Assembly: GCA_964057225.1 (NCBI GenBank)
Contig: OZ059897.1
Location: 1,488,001 to 1,552,000, forward strand
DNA from: Auanema rhodensis
Taxonomy: Eukaryota > Nematoda > Chromadorea > Rhabditida > Rhabditidae
Direction: 5' to 3'
DNA: 64,000 nt
The notes below the pieces were generated by a model. That model had not been told where the DNA came from. It saw only the letters and a program-made list of their open reading frames with translations, and did no database searches. Position numbers and translations under genes: made by a program. This document shows, in pieces, positions 11,186 to 24,921 of this stretch; the first letter of the stretch is position 1, and each line of letters opens with the position of its first letter.

Positions 11186-11536
11186 TCACCCTGAAGAATT
11201 AATTTTTTCGTTGAATAACATTGTCCATCATCTTTGCCTTGAAAGAAGGAATCTAAAAACATCTACTTTTTGTAAAATTATCTTGAAATTTTTTGGGGAA
11301 ATTTTTGTCAAAATGTTTTTGGAAGCAATGTTGAGTGTACATGGAAACTCAACATACACTAATGCATCATTTTTCAAACAATCATAAATAATTTTTGTAT
11401 TGAGCGGTTCTCAATGTAGTATAGTGCATTCAAAACGGATTTTTAAGCTGCGTCGATCTGTGTTATCAGATTTGCGCTAGCTTAAAAATGCACCGAGATA
11501 TCAACTGATATAAGTTCACACTTATATCCTCGATTT
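11186..11536 (+). repeat. Divergent monomer
   Basis: This copy carries several changes seen in few or no other units: CCATCATC, GAAAGAAGG, TTTGGGGAAAT, GCGGTTCTCAATGTAGTATAG and CATTCAAAACGG. GAAAGAAGG is shared only with the next unit (11537). The CAATGTAGTATAG stretch links it to the partial unit at 1-342 and to 42468. Confidence 0.85.
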
Positions 11537-12238
11537 TCACCCTGAAGAATTAATTTTTTCGTTGATTAACATTGTCCATCGTCTTTGCCTTGAAAGAAGG
11601 AATCTAAAAACATCTACTTTTTGTGAAATTATTTTGAAATTTTTTGGCAAAATTTTTGTCAAAATGTTTTTGGAAGCAATGTTGAGTGTACATGGAAACT
11701 CAACATACACTAATGCATAATTTTTTAAACAATCATAACTAATTTTTGTATTGAGCGTTTCTTAATGTATTATAGTGCATTCGATGCGGATTTTTAAGCT
11801 GCTTCGATCTGTGTTATCAGATTTGCGCTAGCTTAAAAATGCACCGAGATATCAACTGATATAAGTTCACACTTATATCCTCGATTTTCACCCTGAAGAA
11901 TTAATTTTTTCGTTGATTAACATTGTCCATCGTCTTTGCCTTGAAAAAAGGAATCTAAAAACATCTACTTTTTGTGAAATTATTTTGAAATTTTTCGGGA
12001 AAATTTTTGTCAAAATGTTTTTGGAAGCAATGTTGAGTGTACATGGAAACTCAACATACACTAATGCATAATTTTTTAAACAATCATAACTAATTTTTGT
12101 ATTGAGCGTTTTTTAATGTATTATAGTGCATTCGATACGGATTTTTAAGCTGCTTCGATCTGTGTTATCAGATTTGCGCTAGCAAAGAAATGCACCGAGA
12201 TATCAACTGATATAAGTTCACACTTATATCCTCGATTT
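11537..12238 (+). repeat. Two transitional monomers
   Basis: Unit 11537 has a class C head with GAAAGAAGG and a tail with TA at 182-183 but an intact NheI site. Unit 11888 has CGGG at 109-112 and a W-type tail (T225, A250, AA at 297-298). They separate the H-class tetramers from the N/W/S/B tetramers to the right. Confidence 0.8.
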
Positions 12239-15200
12239 TCACCCTGAAGAATTAATTTTTTCGTTGATTAACATTGTCCATCGTCTTTGCCTTGAAAAAA
12301 GGAATCTAAAAACATTTACTTTTTGTGAAATTATTTTGAAATTTTTTGGCAAAATTTTTGTCAAAATGTTTTTGAAAGCAATGTTGAGTGTACATGGAAA
12401 CTCAACATACACTAATGCAACATTTTTCAAACGATCATAACTAATTTTTGTATTGAGCGTTTCTGAATGTATTATAGTGCATTCGATGCGGATTTTTAAG
12501 CTGCTTCGATCTGTGTTATCAGATTTGCGCTAGCTTAAAAATGCACCGAGATATCAACTGATATAAGTTCACACTTATATCCTCGATTTTCACCCTGAAG
12601 AATTAATTTTTTCGTTGAATAACATTGTCCATCGTCTTCGCCTTGAAAAAAGGAATTTAAAAACATCTACTTTTCGTGAAATTATTTTGAAATTTTTCGG
12701 GAAAATTTTTGTCAAAATGTTTTTGGAAGCAATGTTGAGTGTACATGGAAACTCAACATACACTAATGCATCATTTTTCAAACGATCATAACTAATTTTT
12801 GTATTGAGCGTTTCTTAATGTATTATAGTGCATTCGATACGAATTTTTAAGCTGCTTCGATCTCTGTTATCAGATTTGCGCTAGCTTAAAAATGCACCGA
12901 GATATCAACTGATATAAGTTCACACTTATATCCTCGATTTTCACCCTGAAGAATTAATTTTTTCGTTGATTAACATTGTCCATCGTCTTTGCCTTGAAAA
13001 AAGGAATCTAAAAACATCTACTTTTTGTGAAATTATTTTGAAATTTTTCGGGAAAATTTTTGTCAAAATGTTTTTGGAAGCAATGTTGAGTGTACATGGA
13101 AACTCAACATACACTAATGCATAATTTTTTAAACAATCATAACTAATTTTTGTATTGAGCGTTTCTGAATGTATTATAGTGCATTCGATGCGGATTTTTA
13201 AGCTGCTTCGATCTGTGTTATCAGATTTGCGCTAGCTTAAAAATGCACCGAGATATCAACTGATATAAGTTCACACTTATATCCTCGATTTTCACCCTGA
13301 AGAATTAATTTTTTCGTTGATTAACATTGTCCATCGTCTTTGCCTTGAAAAAAGGAATCTAAAAACATCTACTTTTTGTGAAATTATTTTGAAATTTTTT
13401 GGCAAAATTTTTGTCAAAATGTTTTTGGAAGCAATGTTGAGTGTACATGGAAACTCAACATACACTAATGCATCATTTTTCAAACGATCATAACTAATTT
13501 TTGTATTGAGCGTTTTTTAATGTATTATAGTGCATTCGATACGGATTTTTAAGCTGCTTCGATCTGTGTTATCAGATTTGCGCTAGCAAAGAAATGCACC
13601 GAGATATCAACTGATATAAGTTCACACTTATATCCTCGATTTTCACCCTGAAGAATTAATTTTTTCGTTGATTAACATTGTCCATCGTCTTTGCCTTGAA
13701 AAAAGGAATCTAAAAACATTTACTTTTTGTGAAATTATTTTGAAATTTTTTGGCAAAATTTTTGTCAAAATGTTTTTGAAAGCAATGTTGAGTGTACATG
13801 GAAACTCAACATACACTAATGCAACATTTTTCAAACGATCATAACTAATTTTTGTATTGAGCGTTTCTGAATGTATTATAGTGCATTCGATGCGGATTTT
13901 TAAGCTGCTTCGATCTGTGTTATCAGATTTGCGCTAGCTTAAAAATGCACCGAGATATCAACTGATATAAGTTCACACTTATATCCTCGATTTTCACCCT
14001 GAAGAATTAATTTTTTCGTTGAATAACATTGTCCATCGTCTTCGCCTTGAAAAAAGGAATTTAAAAACATCTACTTTTCGTGAAATTATTCTGAAATTTT
14101 TCGGGAAAATTTTTGTCAAAATGTTTTTGGAAGCAATGTTGAGTGTACATGGAAACTCAACATACACTAATGCATCATTTTTCAAACGATCATAACTAAT
14201 TTTTGTATTGAGCGTTTCTTAATGTATTATAGTGCATTCGATGCGGATTTTTAAGCTGCGTCGATCTGTGTTATCAGATTTGAGTTAGCTTAAAAATGCA
14301 CCGAGATATCAACTGATATAAGTTCACACTTATATCCTCGATTTTCACCCTGAAGAATTAATTTTTTCGTTGAATAACATTGTCCATCGTCTTTGCCTTG
14401 AAAAAAAGAATCTAAAAACATCTACTTTTTGTGAAATTATTTTGAAATTTTTCAGGAAAATTTTTGTCAAAATGTTTTTGGAATCAATGTTGAGTGTACA
14501 TGGAAACTCAACATACACTAATGCATAATTTTTTAAACGATCATAACTAATTTTTGTATTGAGCGTTTCTGAATGTATTATAGTGCATTCGATGCGGATT
14601 TTTAAGCTGCTTCGATCTGTGTTATCAGATTTGCGCTAGCTTAAAAATGCACCGAGATATCAACTGATATAAGTTCACACTTATATCCTCGATTTTCACC
14701 CTGAAGAATTAATTTTTTCGTTGATTAACATTGTCCATCGTCTTTGCCTTGAAAAAAGGAATCTAAAAACATCTACTTTTTGTGAAATTATTTTGAAATT
14801 TTTTGGCAAAATTTTTGTCAAAATGTTTTTGGAAGCAATGTTGAGTGTACATGGAAACTCAACATACACTAATGCATCATTTTTCAAACGATCATAACTA
14901 ATTTTTGTATTGAGCGTTTTTTAATGTATTATAGTGCATTCGATACGGATTTTTAAGCTGCTTCGATCTGTGTTATCAGATTTGCGCTAGCAAAGAAATG
15001 CACCGAGATATCAACTGATATAAGTTCACACTTATATCCTCGATTTTCACCCTGAAGAATTAATTTTTTCGTTGATTAACATTGTCCATCGTCTTTGCCT
15101 TGAAAAAAGGAATCTAAAAACATTTACTTTTTGTGAAATTATTTTGAAATTTTTTGGCAAAATTTTTGTCAAAATGTTTTTGAAAGCAATGTTGAGTGTA

Positions 15201-16098
15201 CATGGAAACTCAACATACACTAATGCAACATTTTTCAAACGATCATAACTAATTTTTGTATTGAGCGTTTCTGAATGTATTATAGTGCATTCGATGCGGA
15301 TTTTTAAGCTGCTTCGATCTGTGTTATCAGATTTGCGCTAGCTTAAAAATGCACCGAGATATCAACTGATATAAGTTCACACTTATATCCTCGATTTTCA
15401 CCCTGAAGAATTAATTTTTTCGTTGAATAACATTGTCCATCGTCTTCGCCTTGAAAAAAGGAATTTAAAAACATCTACTTTTCGTGAAATTATTTTGAAA
15501 TTTTTCGGGAAAATTTTTGTCAAAATGTTTTTGGAAGCAATGTTGAGTGTACATGGAAACTCAACATACACTAATGCATCATTTTTCAAACGATCATAAC
15601 TAATTTTTGTATTGAGCGTTTCTTAATGTATTATAGTGCATTCGATACGAATTTTTAAGCTGCTTCGATCTGTGTTATCAGATTTGCGCTAGCAAAGAAA
15701 TGCACCGAGATATCAAATGATATAAGTTCACACTTATATCCTCGATTTTCACCCTGAAGAATTAATTTTTTCGTTGATTAACATTGTCCATCGTCTTTGC
15801 CTTGAAAAAAGGAATCTAAAAACATCTACTTTTGTGAAATTATTTTGAAATTTTTCGGCAAAATTTTTGTCAAAATGTTTTTGAAAGCAATGTTGAGTGT
15901 ACATGGAAACTCAACATACACTAATGCAACATTTTTCAAACGATCATAACTAATTCTTGTATTGAGCGTTTCTTAATGTATTATAGTGCATTCGATGCGG
16001 ATTTTTAAGCTGCTTCGATCTGTGTTATCAGATTTGCGCTAGCTTAAAAATGCACCAAGATATCAACTGATATAAGTTCACACTTATATCCTCGATTT
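12239..16098 (+). repeat. Tetramer HOR region, about 1404 bp (W-N-B-x)
   Basis: Units start at 12239 (N), 12590 (B), 12941, 13292 (W), 13643 (N), 13994 (B), 14345, 14696 (W), 15047 (N), 15398 (B) and 15749 (S). The order W-N-B-variable recurs every 1403-1404 bp. The B units here have GCATCA and, at 12590 and 15398, the local change GATACGAAT. The fourth unit varies: CGGG type at 12941, AAAAAAAGAATC with CAGG at 14345, and class S with TAATTCTTG and CACCAAG at 15749. Confidence 0.88.
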
Positions 16099-18553
16099 TC
16101 ACCCTGAAGAATTAATTTTTTCGTTGATTAACATTGTCCATCGTCTTTGCCTTGAAAAAAGGAATCTAAAAACATCTACTTTTTGTGAAATTATTTTGAA
16201 ATTTTTTGGCAAAATTTTTGTCAAAATGTTTTTGGAAGCAATGTTGAGTGTACATGGAAACTCAACATACACTAATGCATCATTTTTCAAACGATCATAA
16301 CTAATTTTTGTATTGAGCGTTTTTTAATGTATTATAGTGCATTCGATACGGATTTTTAAGCTGCTTCGATCTGTGTTATCAGATTTGCGCTAGCAAAGAA
16401 GTGCACCGAGATATCAACTGATATAAGTTCACACTTATATCCTCGATTTTCACCCTGAAGAATTAATTTTTTTGTTGATTAACATTGTCCATCGTCTTTG
16501 CCTTGAAAAAAGGAATCTAAAAACATCTACTTTTTGTAAAATTATTTCGAAATTTTTCGGGAAAATTTTTGTCAAAATGTTTTTGGAAGCAATGTTGAGT
16601 GTACATGGAAACTCAACATACACTAATGCATAATTTTTTAAACAATCATAACTAATTTTTGTATTGAGCGTTTCTTAATGTATTATAGTGCATTCGATGC
16701 GGATTTTTAAGCTGCGTCGATCTGTGTTATCAGATTTGAGTTAGCTTAAAAATGCACCGAGATATCAACTGATATAAGTTCACACTTATATCCTCGATTT
16801 TCACCCTGAAGAATTAATTTTTTCGTTGAATAACATTGTCCATCGTCTTTGCCTTGAAAAAAGGAATCTAAAAACATCTACTTTTGTGAAATTATTTTGA
16901 AATTTTTCGGCAAAATTTTTGTCAAAATGTTTTTGAAAGCAATGTTGAGTGTACATGGAAACTCAACATACACTAATGCATAATTTTTTAAACAATCATA
17001 ACTAATTTTTGTATTGAGCGTTTCTTAATGTATTATAGTGCATTCGATGCGGATTTTTAAGCTGCGTCGATCTGTGTTATCAGATTTGAGTTAGCTTAAA
17101 AATGCACCGAGATATCAACTGATATAAGTTCACACTTATATCCTCGATTTTCACCCTGAAGAATTAATTTTTTCGTTGAATAACATTGTCCATCGTCTTT
17201 GCCTTGAAAAAAAGAATCTAAAAACATCTACTTTTTGTGAAATTATTTTGAAATTTTTCAGGAAAATTTTTGTCAAAATGTTTTTGGAATCAATGTTGAG
17301 TGTACATGGAAACTCAACATACACTAATGCATAATTTTTTAAACGATCATAACTAATTTTTGTATTGAGCGTTTCTGAATGTATTATAGTGCATTCGATG
17401 CGGATTTTTAAGCTGCTTCGATCTGTGTTATCAGATTTGCGCTAGCTTAAAAATGCACCGAGATATCAACTGATATAAGTTCACACTTATATCCTCGATT
17501 TTCACCCTGAAGAATTAATTTTTTCGTTGATTAACATTGTCCATCGTCTTTGCCTTGAAAAAAGGAATCTAAAAACATCTACTTTTTGTGAAATTATTTT
17601 GAAATTTTTTGGCAAAATTTTTGTCAAAATGTTTTTGGAAGCAATGTTGAGTGTACATGGAAACTCAACATACACTAATGCATCATTTTTCAAACGATCA
17701 TAACTAATTTTTGTATTGAGCGTTTTTTAATGTATTATAGTGCATTCGATACGGATTTTTAAGCTGCTTCGATCTGTGTTATCAGATTTGCGCTAGCAAA
17801 GAAATGCACCGAGATATCAACTGATATAAGTTCACACTTATATCCTCGATTTTCACCCTGAAGAATTAATTTTTTCGTTGATTAACATTGTCCATCGTCT
17901 TTGCCTTGAAAAAAGGAATCTAAAAACATTTACTTTTTGTGAAATTATTTTGAAATTTTTTGGCAAAATTTTTGTCAAAATGTTTTTGAAAGCAATGTTG
18001 AGTGTACATGGAAACTCAACATACACTAATGCAACATTTTTCAAACGATCATAACTAATTTTTGTATTGAGCGTTTCTGAATGTATTATAGTGCATTCGA
18101 TGCGGATTTTTAAGCTGCTTCGATCTGTGTTATCAGATTTGCGCTAGCAAAGAAATGCACCGAGATATCAACTGATATAAGTTCACACTTATATCCTCGA
18201 TTTTCACCCTGAAGAATTAATTTTTTCGTTGATTAACATTGTCCATCGTCTTTGCCTTGAAAAAAGAAATCTAAAAACATCTACTTTTGTGAAATTATTT
18301 TGAAATTTTTCGGCAAAATTTTTGTCAAAATGTTTTTGAAAGCAATGTTGAGTGTACATGGAAACTCAACATACACTAATGCAACATTTTTCAAACGATC
18401 ATAACTAATTCTTGTATTGAGCGTTTCTTAATGTATTATAGTGCATTCGATGCGGATTTTTAAGCTGCTTCGATCTGTGTTATCAGATTTGCGCTAGCTT
18501 AAAAATGCACCAAGATATCAACTGATATAAGTTCACACTTATATCCTCGATTT
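16099..18553 (+). repeat. Heptamer HOR, copy 1 (2455 bp)
   Basis: Units start at 16099 (W, with GAAGTGCACC), 16450 (TTGTAAAATTATTTCG), 16801 (S-like, 350 bp), 17151 (AAAAAAAGAATC, CAGG), 17502 (W), 17853 (N with a W-type tail) and 18204 (S, 350 bp). The first six match 18554-20658 at a constant offset of 2455 bp, including the private markers in 16099, 16450 and 16801. Confidence 0.9.
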
Positions 18554-20658
18554 TCACCCTGAAGAATTAATTTTTTCGTTGATTAACATTGTCCATCGTC
18601 TTTGCCTTGAAAAAAGGAATCTAAAAACATCTACTTTTTGTGAAATTATTTTGAAATTTTTTGGCAAAATTTTTGTCAAAATGTTTTTGGAAGCAATGTT
18701 GAGTGTACATGGAAACTCAACATACACTAATGCATCATTTTTCAAACGATCATAACTAATTTTTGTATTGAGCGTTTTTTAATGTATTATAGTGCATTCG
18801 ATACGGATTTTTAAGCTGCTTCGATCTGTGTTATCAGATTTGCGCTAGCAAAGAAGTGCACCGAGATATCAACTGATATAAGTTCACACTTATATCCTCG
18901 ATTTTCACCCTGAAGAATTAATTTTTTTGTTGATTAACATTGTCCATCGTCTTTGCCTTGAAAAAAGGAATCTAAAAACATCTACTTTTTGTAAAATTAT
19001 TTCGAAATTTTTCGGGAAAATTTTTGTCAAAATGTTTTTGGAAGCAATGTTGAGTGTACATGGAAACTCAACATACACTAATGCATAATTTTTTAAACAA
19101 TCATAACTAATTTTTGTATTGAGCGTTTCTTAATGTATTATAGTGCATTCGATGCGGATTTTTAAGCTGCGTCGATCTGTGTTATCAGATTTGAGTTAGC
19201 TTAAAAATGCACCGAGATATCAACTGATATAAGTTCACACTTATATCCTCGATTTTCACCCTGAAGAATTAATTTTTTCGTTGAATAACATTGTCCATCG
19301 TCTTTGCCTTGAAAAAAGGAATCTAAAAACATCTACTTTTGTGAAATTATTTTGAAATTTTTCGGCAAAATTTTTGTCAAAATGTTTTTGAAAGCAATGT
19401 TGAGTGTACATGGAAACTCAACATACACTAATGCATAATTTTTTAAACAATCATAACTAATTTTTGTATTGAGCGTTTCTTAATGTATTATAGTGCATTC
19501 GATGCGGATTTTTAAGCTGCGTCGATCTGTGTTATCAGATTTGAGTTAGCTTAAAAATGCACCGAGATATCAACTGATATAAGTTCACACTTATATCCTC
19601 GATTTTCACCCTGAAGAATTAATTTTTTCGTTGAATAACATTGTCCATCGTCTTTGCCTTGAAAAAAAGAATCTAAAAACATCTACTTTTTGTGAAATTA
19701 TTTTGAAATTTTTCAGGAAAATTTTTGTCAAAATGTTTTTGGAATCAATGTTGAGTGTACATGGAAACTCAACATACACTAATGCATAATTTTTTAAACG
19801 ATCATAACTAATTTTTGTATTGAGCGTTTCTGAATGTATTATAGTGCATTCGATGCGGATTTTTAAGCTGCTTCGATCTGTGTTATCAGATTTGCGCTAG
19901 CTTAAAAATGCACCGAGATATCAACTGATATAAGTTCACACTTATATCCTCGATTTTCACCCTGAAGAATTAATTTTTTCGTTGATTAACATTGTCCATC
20001 GTCTTTGCCTTGAAAAAAGGAATCTAAAAACATCTACTTTTTGTGAAATTATTTTGAAATTTTTTGGCAAAATTTTTGTCAAAATGTTTTTGGAAGCAAT
20101 GTTGAGTGTACATGGAAACTCAACATACACTAATGCATCATTTTTCAAACGATCATAACTAATTTTTGTATTGAGCGTTTTTTAATGTATTATAGTGCAT
20201 TCGATACGGATTTTTAAGCTGCTTCGATCTGTGTTATCAGATTTGCGCTAGCAAAGAAATGCACCGAGATATCAACTGATATAAGTTCACACTTATATCC
20301 TCGATTTTCACCCTGAAGAATTAATTTTTTCGTTGATTAACATTGTCCATCGTCTTTGCCTTGAAAAAAGGAATCTAAAAACATTTACTTTTTGTGAAAT
20401 TATTTTGAAATTTTTTGGCAAAATTTTTGTCAAAATGTTTTTGAAAGCAATGTTGAGTGTACATGGAAACTCAACATACACTAATGCAACATTTTTCAAA
20501 CGATCATAACTAATTTTTGTATTGAGCGTTTCTGAATGTATTATAGTGCATTCGATGCGGATTTTTAAGCTGCTTCGATCTGTGTTATCAGATTTGCGCT
20601 AGCTTAAAAATGCACCGAGATATCAACTGATATAAGTTCACACTTATATCCTCGATTT
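18554..20658 (+). repeat. Heptamer HOR, copy 2 (first six units)
   Basis: Units start at 18554, 18905, 19256, 19606, 19957 and 20308. They repeat 16099-18203 with the same private markers (GAAGTGCACC; TTGTAAAATTATTTCG; a 350-bp third unit). The match ends in the tail of the N unit: copy 1 has GCTAGCAAAG, copy 2 has GCTAGCTTAA and is followed by a class B unit that copy 1 lacks. Confidence 0.9.
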
Positions 20659-22762
20659 TCACCCTGAAGAATTAATTTTTTCGTTGAATAACATTGTCCA
20701 TCGTCTTTGCCTTGAAAAAAGGAATTTAAAAACATCTACTTTTCGTGAAATTATTTTGAAATTTTTCGGGAAAATTTTTGTCAAAATGTTTTTGGAAGCA
20801 ATGTTGAGTGTACATGGAAACTCAACATACACTAATGCATCATTTTTCAAACGATCATAACTAATTTTTGTATTGAGCGTTTCTTAATGTATTATAGTGC
20901 ATTCGATACGAATTTTTAAGCTGCTTCGATCTGTGTTATCAGATTTGCGCTAGCAAAGAAATGCACCGAGATATCAAATGATATAAGTTCACACTTATAT
21001 CCTCGATTTTCACCCTGAAGAATTAATTTTTTCGTTGATTAACATTGTCCATCGTCTTTGCCTTGAAAAAAGGAATCTAAAAACATCTACTTTTGTGAAA
21101 TTATTTTGAAATTTTTCGGCAAAATTTTTGTCAAAATGTTTTTGAAAGCAATGTTGAGTGTACATGGAAACTCAACATACACTAATGCAACATTTTTCAA
21201 ACGATCATAACTAATTCTTGTATTGAGCGTTTCTTAATGTATTATAGTGCATTCGATGCGGATTTTTAAGCTGCTTCGATCTGTGTTATCAGATTTGCGC
21301 TAGCTTAAAAATGCACCAAGATATCAACTGATATAAGTTCACACTTATATCCTCGATTTTCACCCTGAAGAATTAATTTTTTCGTTGATTAACATTGTCC
21401 ATCGTCTTTGCCTTGAAAAAAGGAATCTAAAAACATCTACTTTTTGTGAAATTTTTTTGAAATTTTTTGGCAAAATTTTTGTCAAAATGTTTTTGGAAGC
21501 AATGTTGAGTGTACATGGAAACTCAACATACACTAATGCATCATTTTTCAAACGATCATAACTAATTTTTGTATTGAGCGTTTTTTAATGTATTATAGTG
21601 CATTCGATACGGATTTTTAAGCTGCTTCGATCTGTGTTATCAGATTTGCGCTAGCAAAGAAATGCACCGAGATATCAACTGATATAAGTTCACACTTATA
21701 TCCTCGATTTTCACCCTGAAGAATTAATTTTTTCGTTGATTAACATTGTCCATCGTCTTTGCCTTGAAAAAAGGAATCTAAAAACATTTACTTTTTGTGA
21801 AATTATTTTGAAATTTTTTGGCAAAATTTTTGTCAAAATGTTTTTGAAAGCAATGTTGAGTGTACATGGAAACTCAACATACACTAATGCAACATTTTTC
21901 AAACGATCATAACTAATTTTTGTATTGAGCGTTTCTGAATGTATTATAGTGCATTCGATGCGGATTTTTAAGCTGCTTCGATCTGTGTTATCAGATTTGC
22001 GCTAGCTTAAAAATGCACCGAGATATCAACTGATATAAGTTCACACTTATATCCTCGATTTTCACCCTGAAGAATTAATTTTTTCGTTGAATAACATTGT
22101 CCATCGTCTTCGCCTTGAAAAAAGGAATTTAAAAACATCTACTTTTCGTGAAATTATTTTGAAATTTTTCGGGAAAATTTTTGTCAAAATGTTTTTGGAA
22201 GCAATGTTGAGTGTACATGGAAACTCAACATACACTAATGCATCATTTTTCAAACGATCATAACTAATTTTTGTATTGAGCGTTTCTTAATGTATTATAG
22301 TGCATTCGATACGAATTTTTAAGCTGCTTCGATCTGTGTTATCAGATTTGCGCTAGCAAAGAAATGCACCGAGATATCAAATGATATAAGTTCACACTTA
22401 TATCCTCGATTTTCACCCTGAAGAATTAATTTTTTCGTTGATTAACATTGTCCATCGTCTTTGCCTTGAAAAAAGGAATCTAAAAACATCTACTTTTGTG
22501 AAATTATTTTGAAATTTTTCGGCAAAATTTTTGTCAAAATGTTTTTGAAAGCAATGTTGAGTGTACATGGAAACTCAACATACACTAATGCAACATTTTT
22601 CAAACGATCATAACTAATTCTTGTATTGAGCGTTTCTTAATGTATTATAGTGCATTCGATGCGGATTTTTAAGCTGCTTCGATCTGTGTTATCAGATTTG
22701 CGCTAGCTTAAAAATGCACCAAGATATCAACTGATATAAGTTCACACTTATATCCTCGATTT
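19957..22762 (+). repeat. Two W-N-B-S tetramers (1403 bp each)
   Basis: 19957-21359 and 21360-22762 each hold W, N, B and S in order; the first overlaps the end of heptamer copy 2. The B units (20659, 22062) share GATACGAAT and ATCAAATGAT; the S units (21010, 22413) share TAATTCTTG and CACCAAG. The W units at 21360 and 22763 share a private GAAATTTTTTTGAAAT. The same tetramer appears at 14696-16098. Confidence 0.88.
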
Positions 22763-24516
22763 TCACCCTGAAGAATTAATTTTTTCGTTGATTAACATTG
22801 TCCATCGTCTTTGCCTTGAAAAAAGGAATCTAAAAACATCTACTTTTTGTGAAATTTTTTTGAAATTTTTTGGCAAAATTTTTGTCAAAATGTTTTTGGA
22901 AGCAATGTTGAGTGTACATGGAAACTCAACATACACTAATGCATCATTTTTCAAACGATCATAACTAATTTTTGTATTGAGCGTTTTTTAATGTATTATA
23001 GTGCATTCCATACGGATTTTTAAGCTGCTTCGATCTGTGTTATCAGATTTGCGCTAGCTTAAAAATGCACCGAGATATCAACTGATATAAGTTCACACTT
23101 ATATCCTCGATTTTCACCCTGAAGAATTAATTTTTTCGTTGAATAACATTGTCCATCGTCTTCGCCTTGAAAAAAGGAATTTAAAAACATCTACTTTTCG
23201 TGAAATTATTTTGAAATTTTTCGGGAAAATTTTTGTCAAAATGTTTTTGGAAGCAATGTTGAGTGTACATGGAAACTCAACATACACTAATGCATCATTT
23301 TTCAAACGATCATAACTAATTTTTGTATTGAGCGTTTCTTAATGTATTATAGTGCATTCGATACGAATTTTTAAGCTGCTTCGATCTGTGTTATCAGATT
23401 TGCGCTAGCAAAGAAATGCACCGAGATATCAAATGATATAAGTTCACACTTATATCCTCGATTTTCACCCTGAAGAATTAATTTTTTCGTTGATTAACAT
23501 TGTTCATCGTCTTTGCCTTGAAAAAAGGAATCTAAAAACATCTACTTTTGTGGAATTATTTTGAAATTTTTCGGCAAAATTTTTGTCAAAATGTTTTTGA
23601 AAGCAATGTTGAGTGTACATGGAAACTCAACATACACTAATGCAACATTTTTCAAACGATCATAACTAATTCTTGTATTGAGCGTTTCTTAATGTATTAT
23701 AGTGCATTCGATGCGGATTTTTAAGCTGCTTCGATCTGTGTTATCAGATTTGCGCTAGCTTAAAAATGCACCAAGATATCAACTGATATAAGTTCACACT
23801 TATATCCTCGATTTTCACCCTGAAGAATTATTTTTTTCGTTGATTAACATTGTCCATCGTCTTTGCCTTGAAAAAAGGAATCTAAAAACATCTACTCTTT
23901 GTTAAATTATCTTGAAATTTTTTGGCAAAATTTTTGTCAAAATGTTTTTGGAAGCAATGTTGAGTGTACATGGAAACTCAACATACACTAATGCATCATT
24001 TTTCAAACGATCATAACTAATTTTTGTATTGAGCGTTTTTTAATGTATTATAGTGCATTCCATACGGATTTTTAAGCTGCTTCGATCTGTGTTATCAGAT
24101 TTGCGCTAGCAAAGAAATGCACCGAGATATCAACTGATATAAGTTCACACTTATATCCTCGATTTTCACCCTGAAGAATTAATTTTTTCGTTGATTAACA
24201 TTGTCCATCGTCTTTGCCTTGAAAAAAGGAATCTAAAAACATTTACTTTTTGTGAAATTATTTTGAAATTTTTTGGCAAAATTTTTGTCAAAATGTTTTT
24301 GAAAGCAATGTTGAGTGTACATGGAAACTCAACATACACTAATGCAACATTTTCCAAACGATCATAACTAATTTTTGTATTGAGCGTTTCTGAATGTATT
24401 ATAGTGCATTCGATGCGGATTTTTAAGCTGCTTCGATCTGTGTTATCAGATTTGCGCTAGCTTAAAAATGCACCGAGATATCAACTGATATAAGTTCACA
24501 CTTATATCCTCGATTT
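22763..24516 (+). repeat. Reduced tetramer and irregular units
   Basis: Unit 22763 is class W with CATTCCATACGG and an N-like tail (GCTAGCTTAA), followed directly by B (23114) and S (23465); the N unit of the tetramer is missing, as if deleted by unequal exchange. Unit 23815 has CTCTTTGTTAAATTATCTTG and shares CATTCCATACGG. Unit 24166 is class N with ACATTTTCCAAACG, a change it shares with 4880. Confidence 0.82.
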
Positions 24517-24921
24517 TCACCCTGAAGAATTATGTTTTTCGTTGATTAACATTGTCCATCGTCTTTGCCTTGAAAAAAGGAATCTAAAAACATCTACTTT
24601 TTGTGAAATTATTTTGAAATTTTTTGGCAAAAGGAATCTAAAAACATCTACTTTTTGTGAAATTATTTTGAAATTTTTTGGCAAAATTTTTGTCAAAATG
24701 TTTTTGGAAGCAATGTTGAGTGTACATGGAAACTCAACATACACTAATGCATCATTTTTCAAACGATCATAACTAATTTTTGTATTGAGCGTTTTTTAAT
24801 GTATTATAGTGCATTCGATACGGATTTTTAAGCTGCTTCGATCTGTGTTATCAGATTTGCGCTAGCAAAGAAGTGCACCGAGATATCAACTGATATAAGT
24901 TCACACTTATATCCTCGATTT
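24517..24921 (+). repeat. 405-bp monomer with a 54-bp internal duplication
   Basis: This is a class W unit in which 24575-24628 and 24629-24682 are the same 54-bp segment in tandem, running from AAAAGGAATC to TTTTTTGGC. Both ends carry AAAA, consistent with slippage or unequal exchange at microhomology. It is the longest unit in the window and the only one with an internal duplication of this size. It ends with GAAGTGCACC, like 16099 and 18554. Confidence 0.95.

Noticed and set aside
24542-24772. Plus-strand open reading frame of 76 codons within the 405-bp monomer.
   Set aside because: It arises from the 54-bp duplication (a multiple of three) lengthening an incidental frame, with an internally repeated peptide as the only feature.
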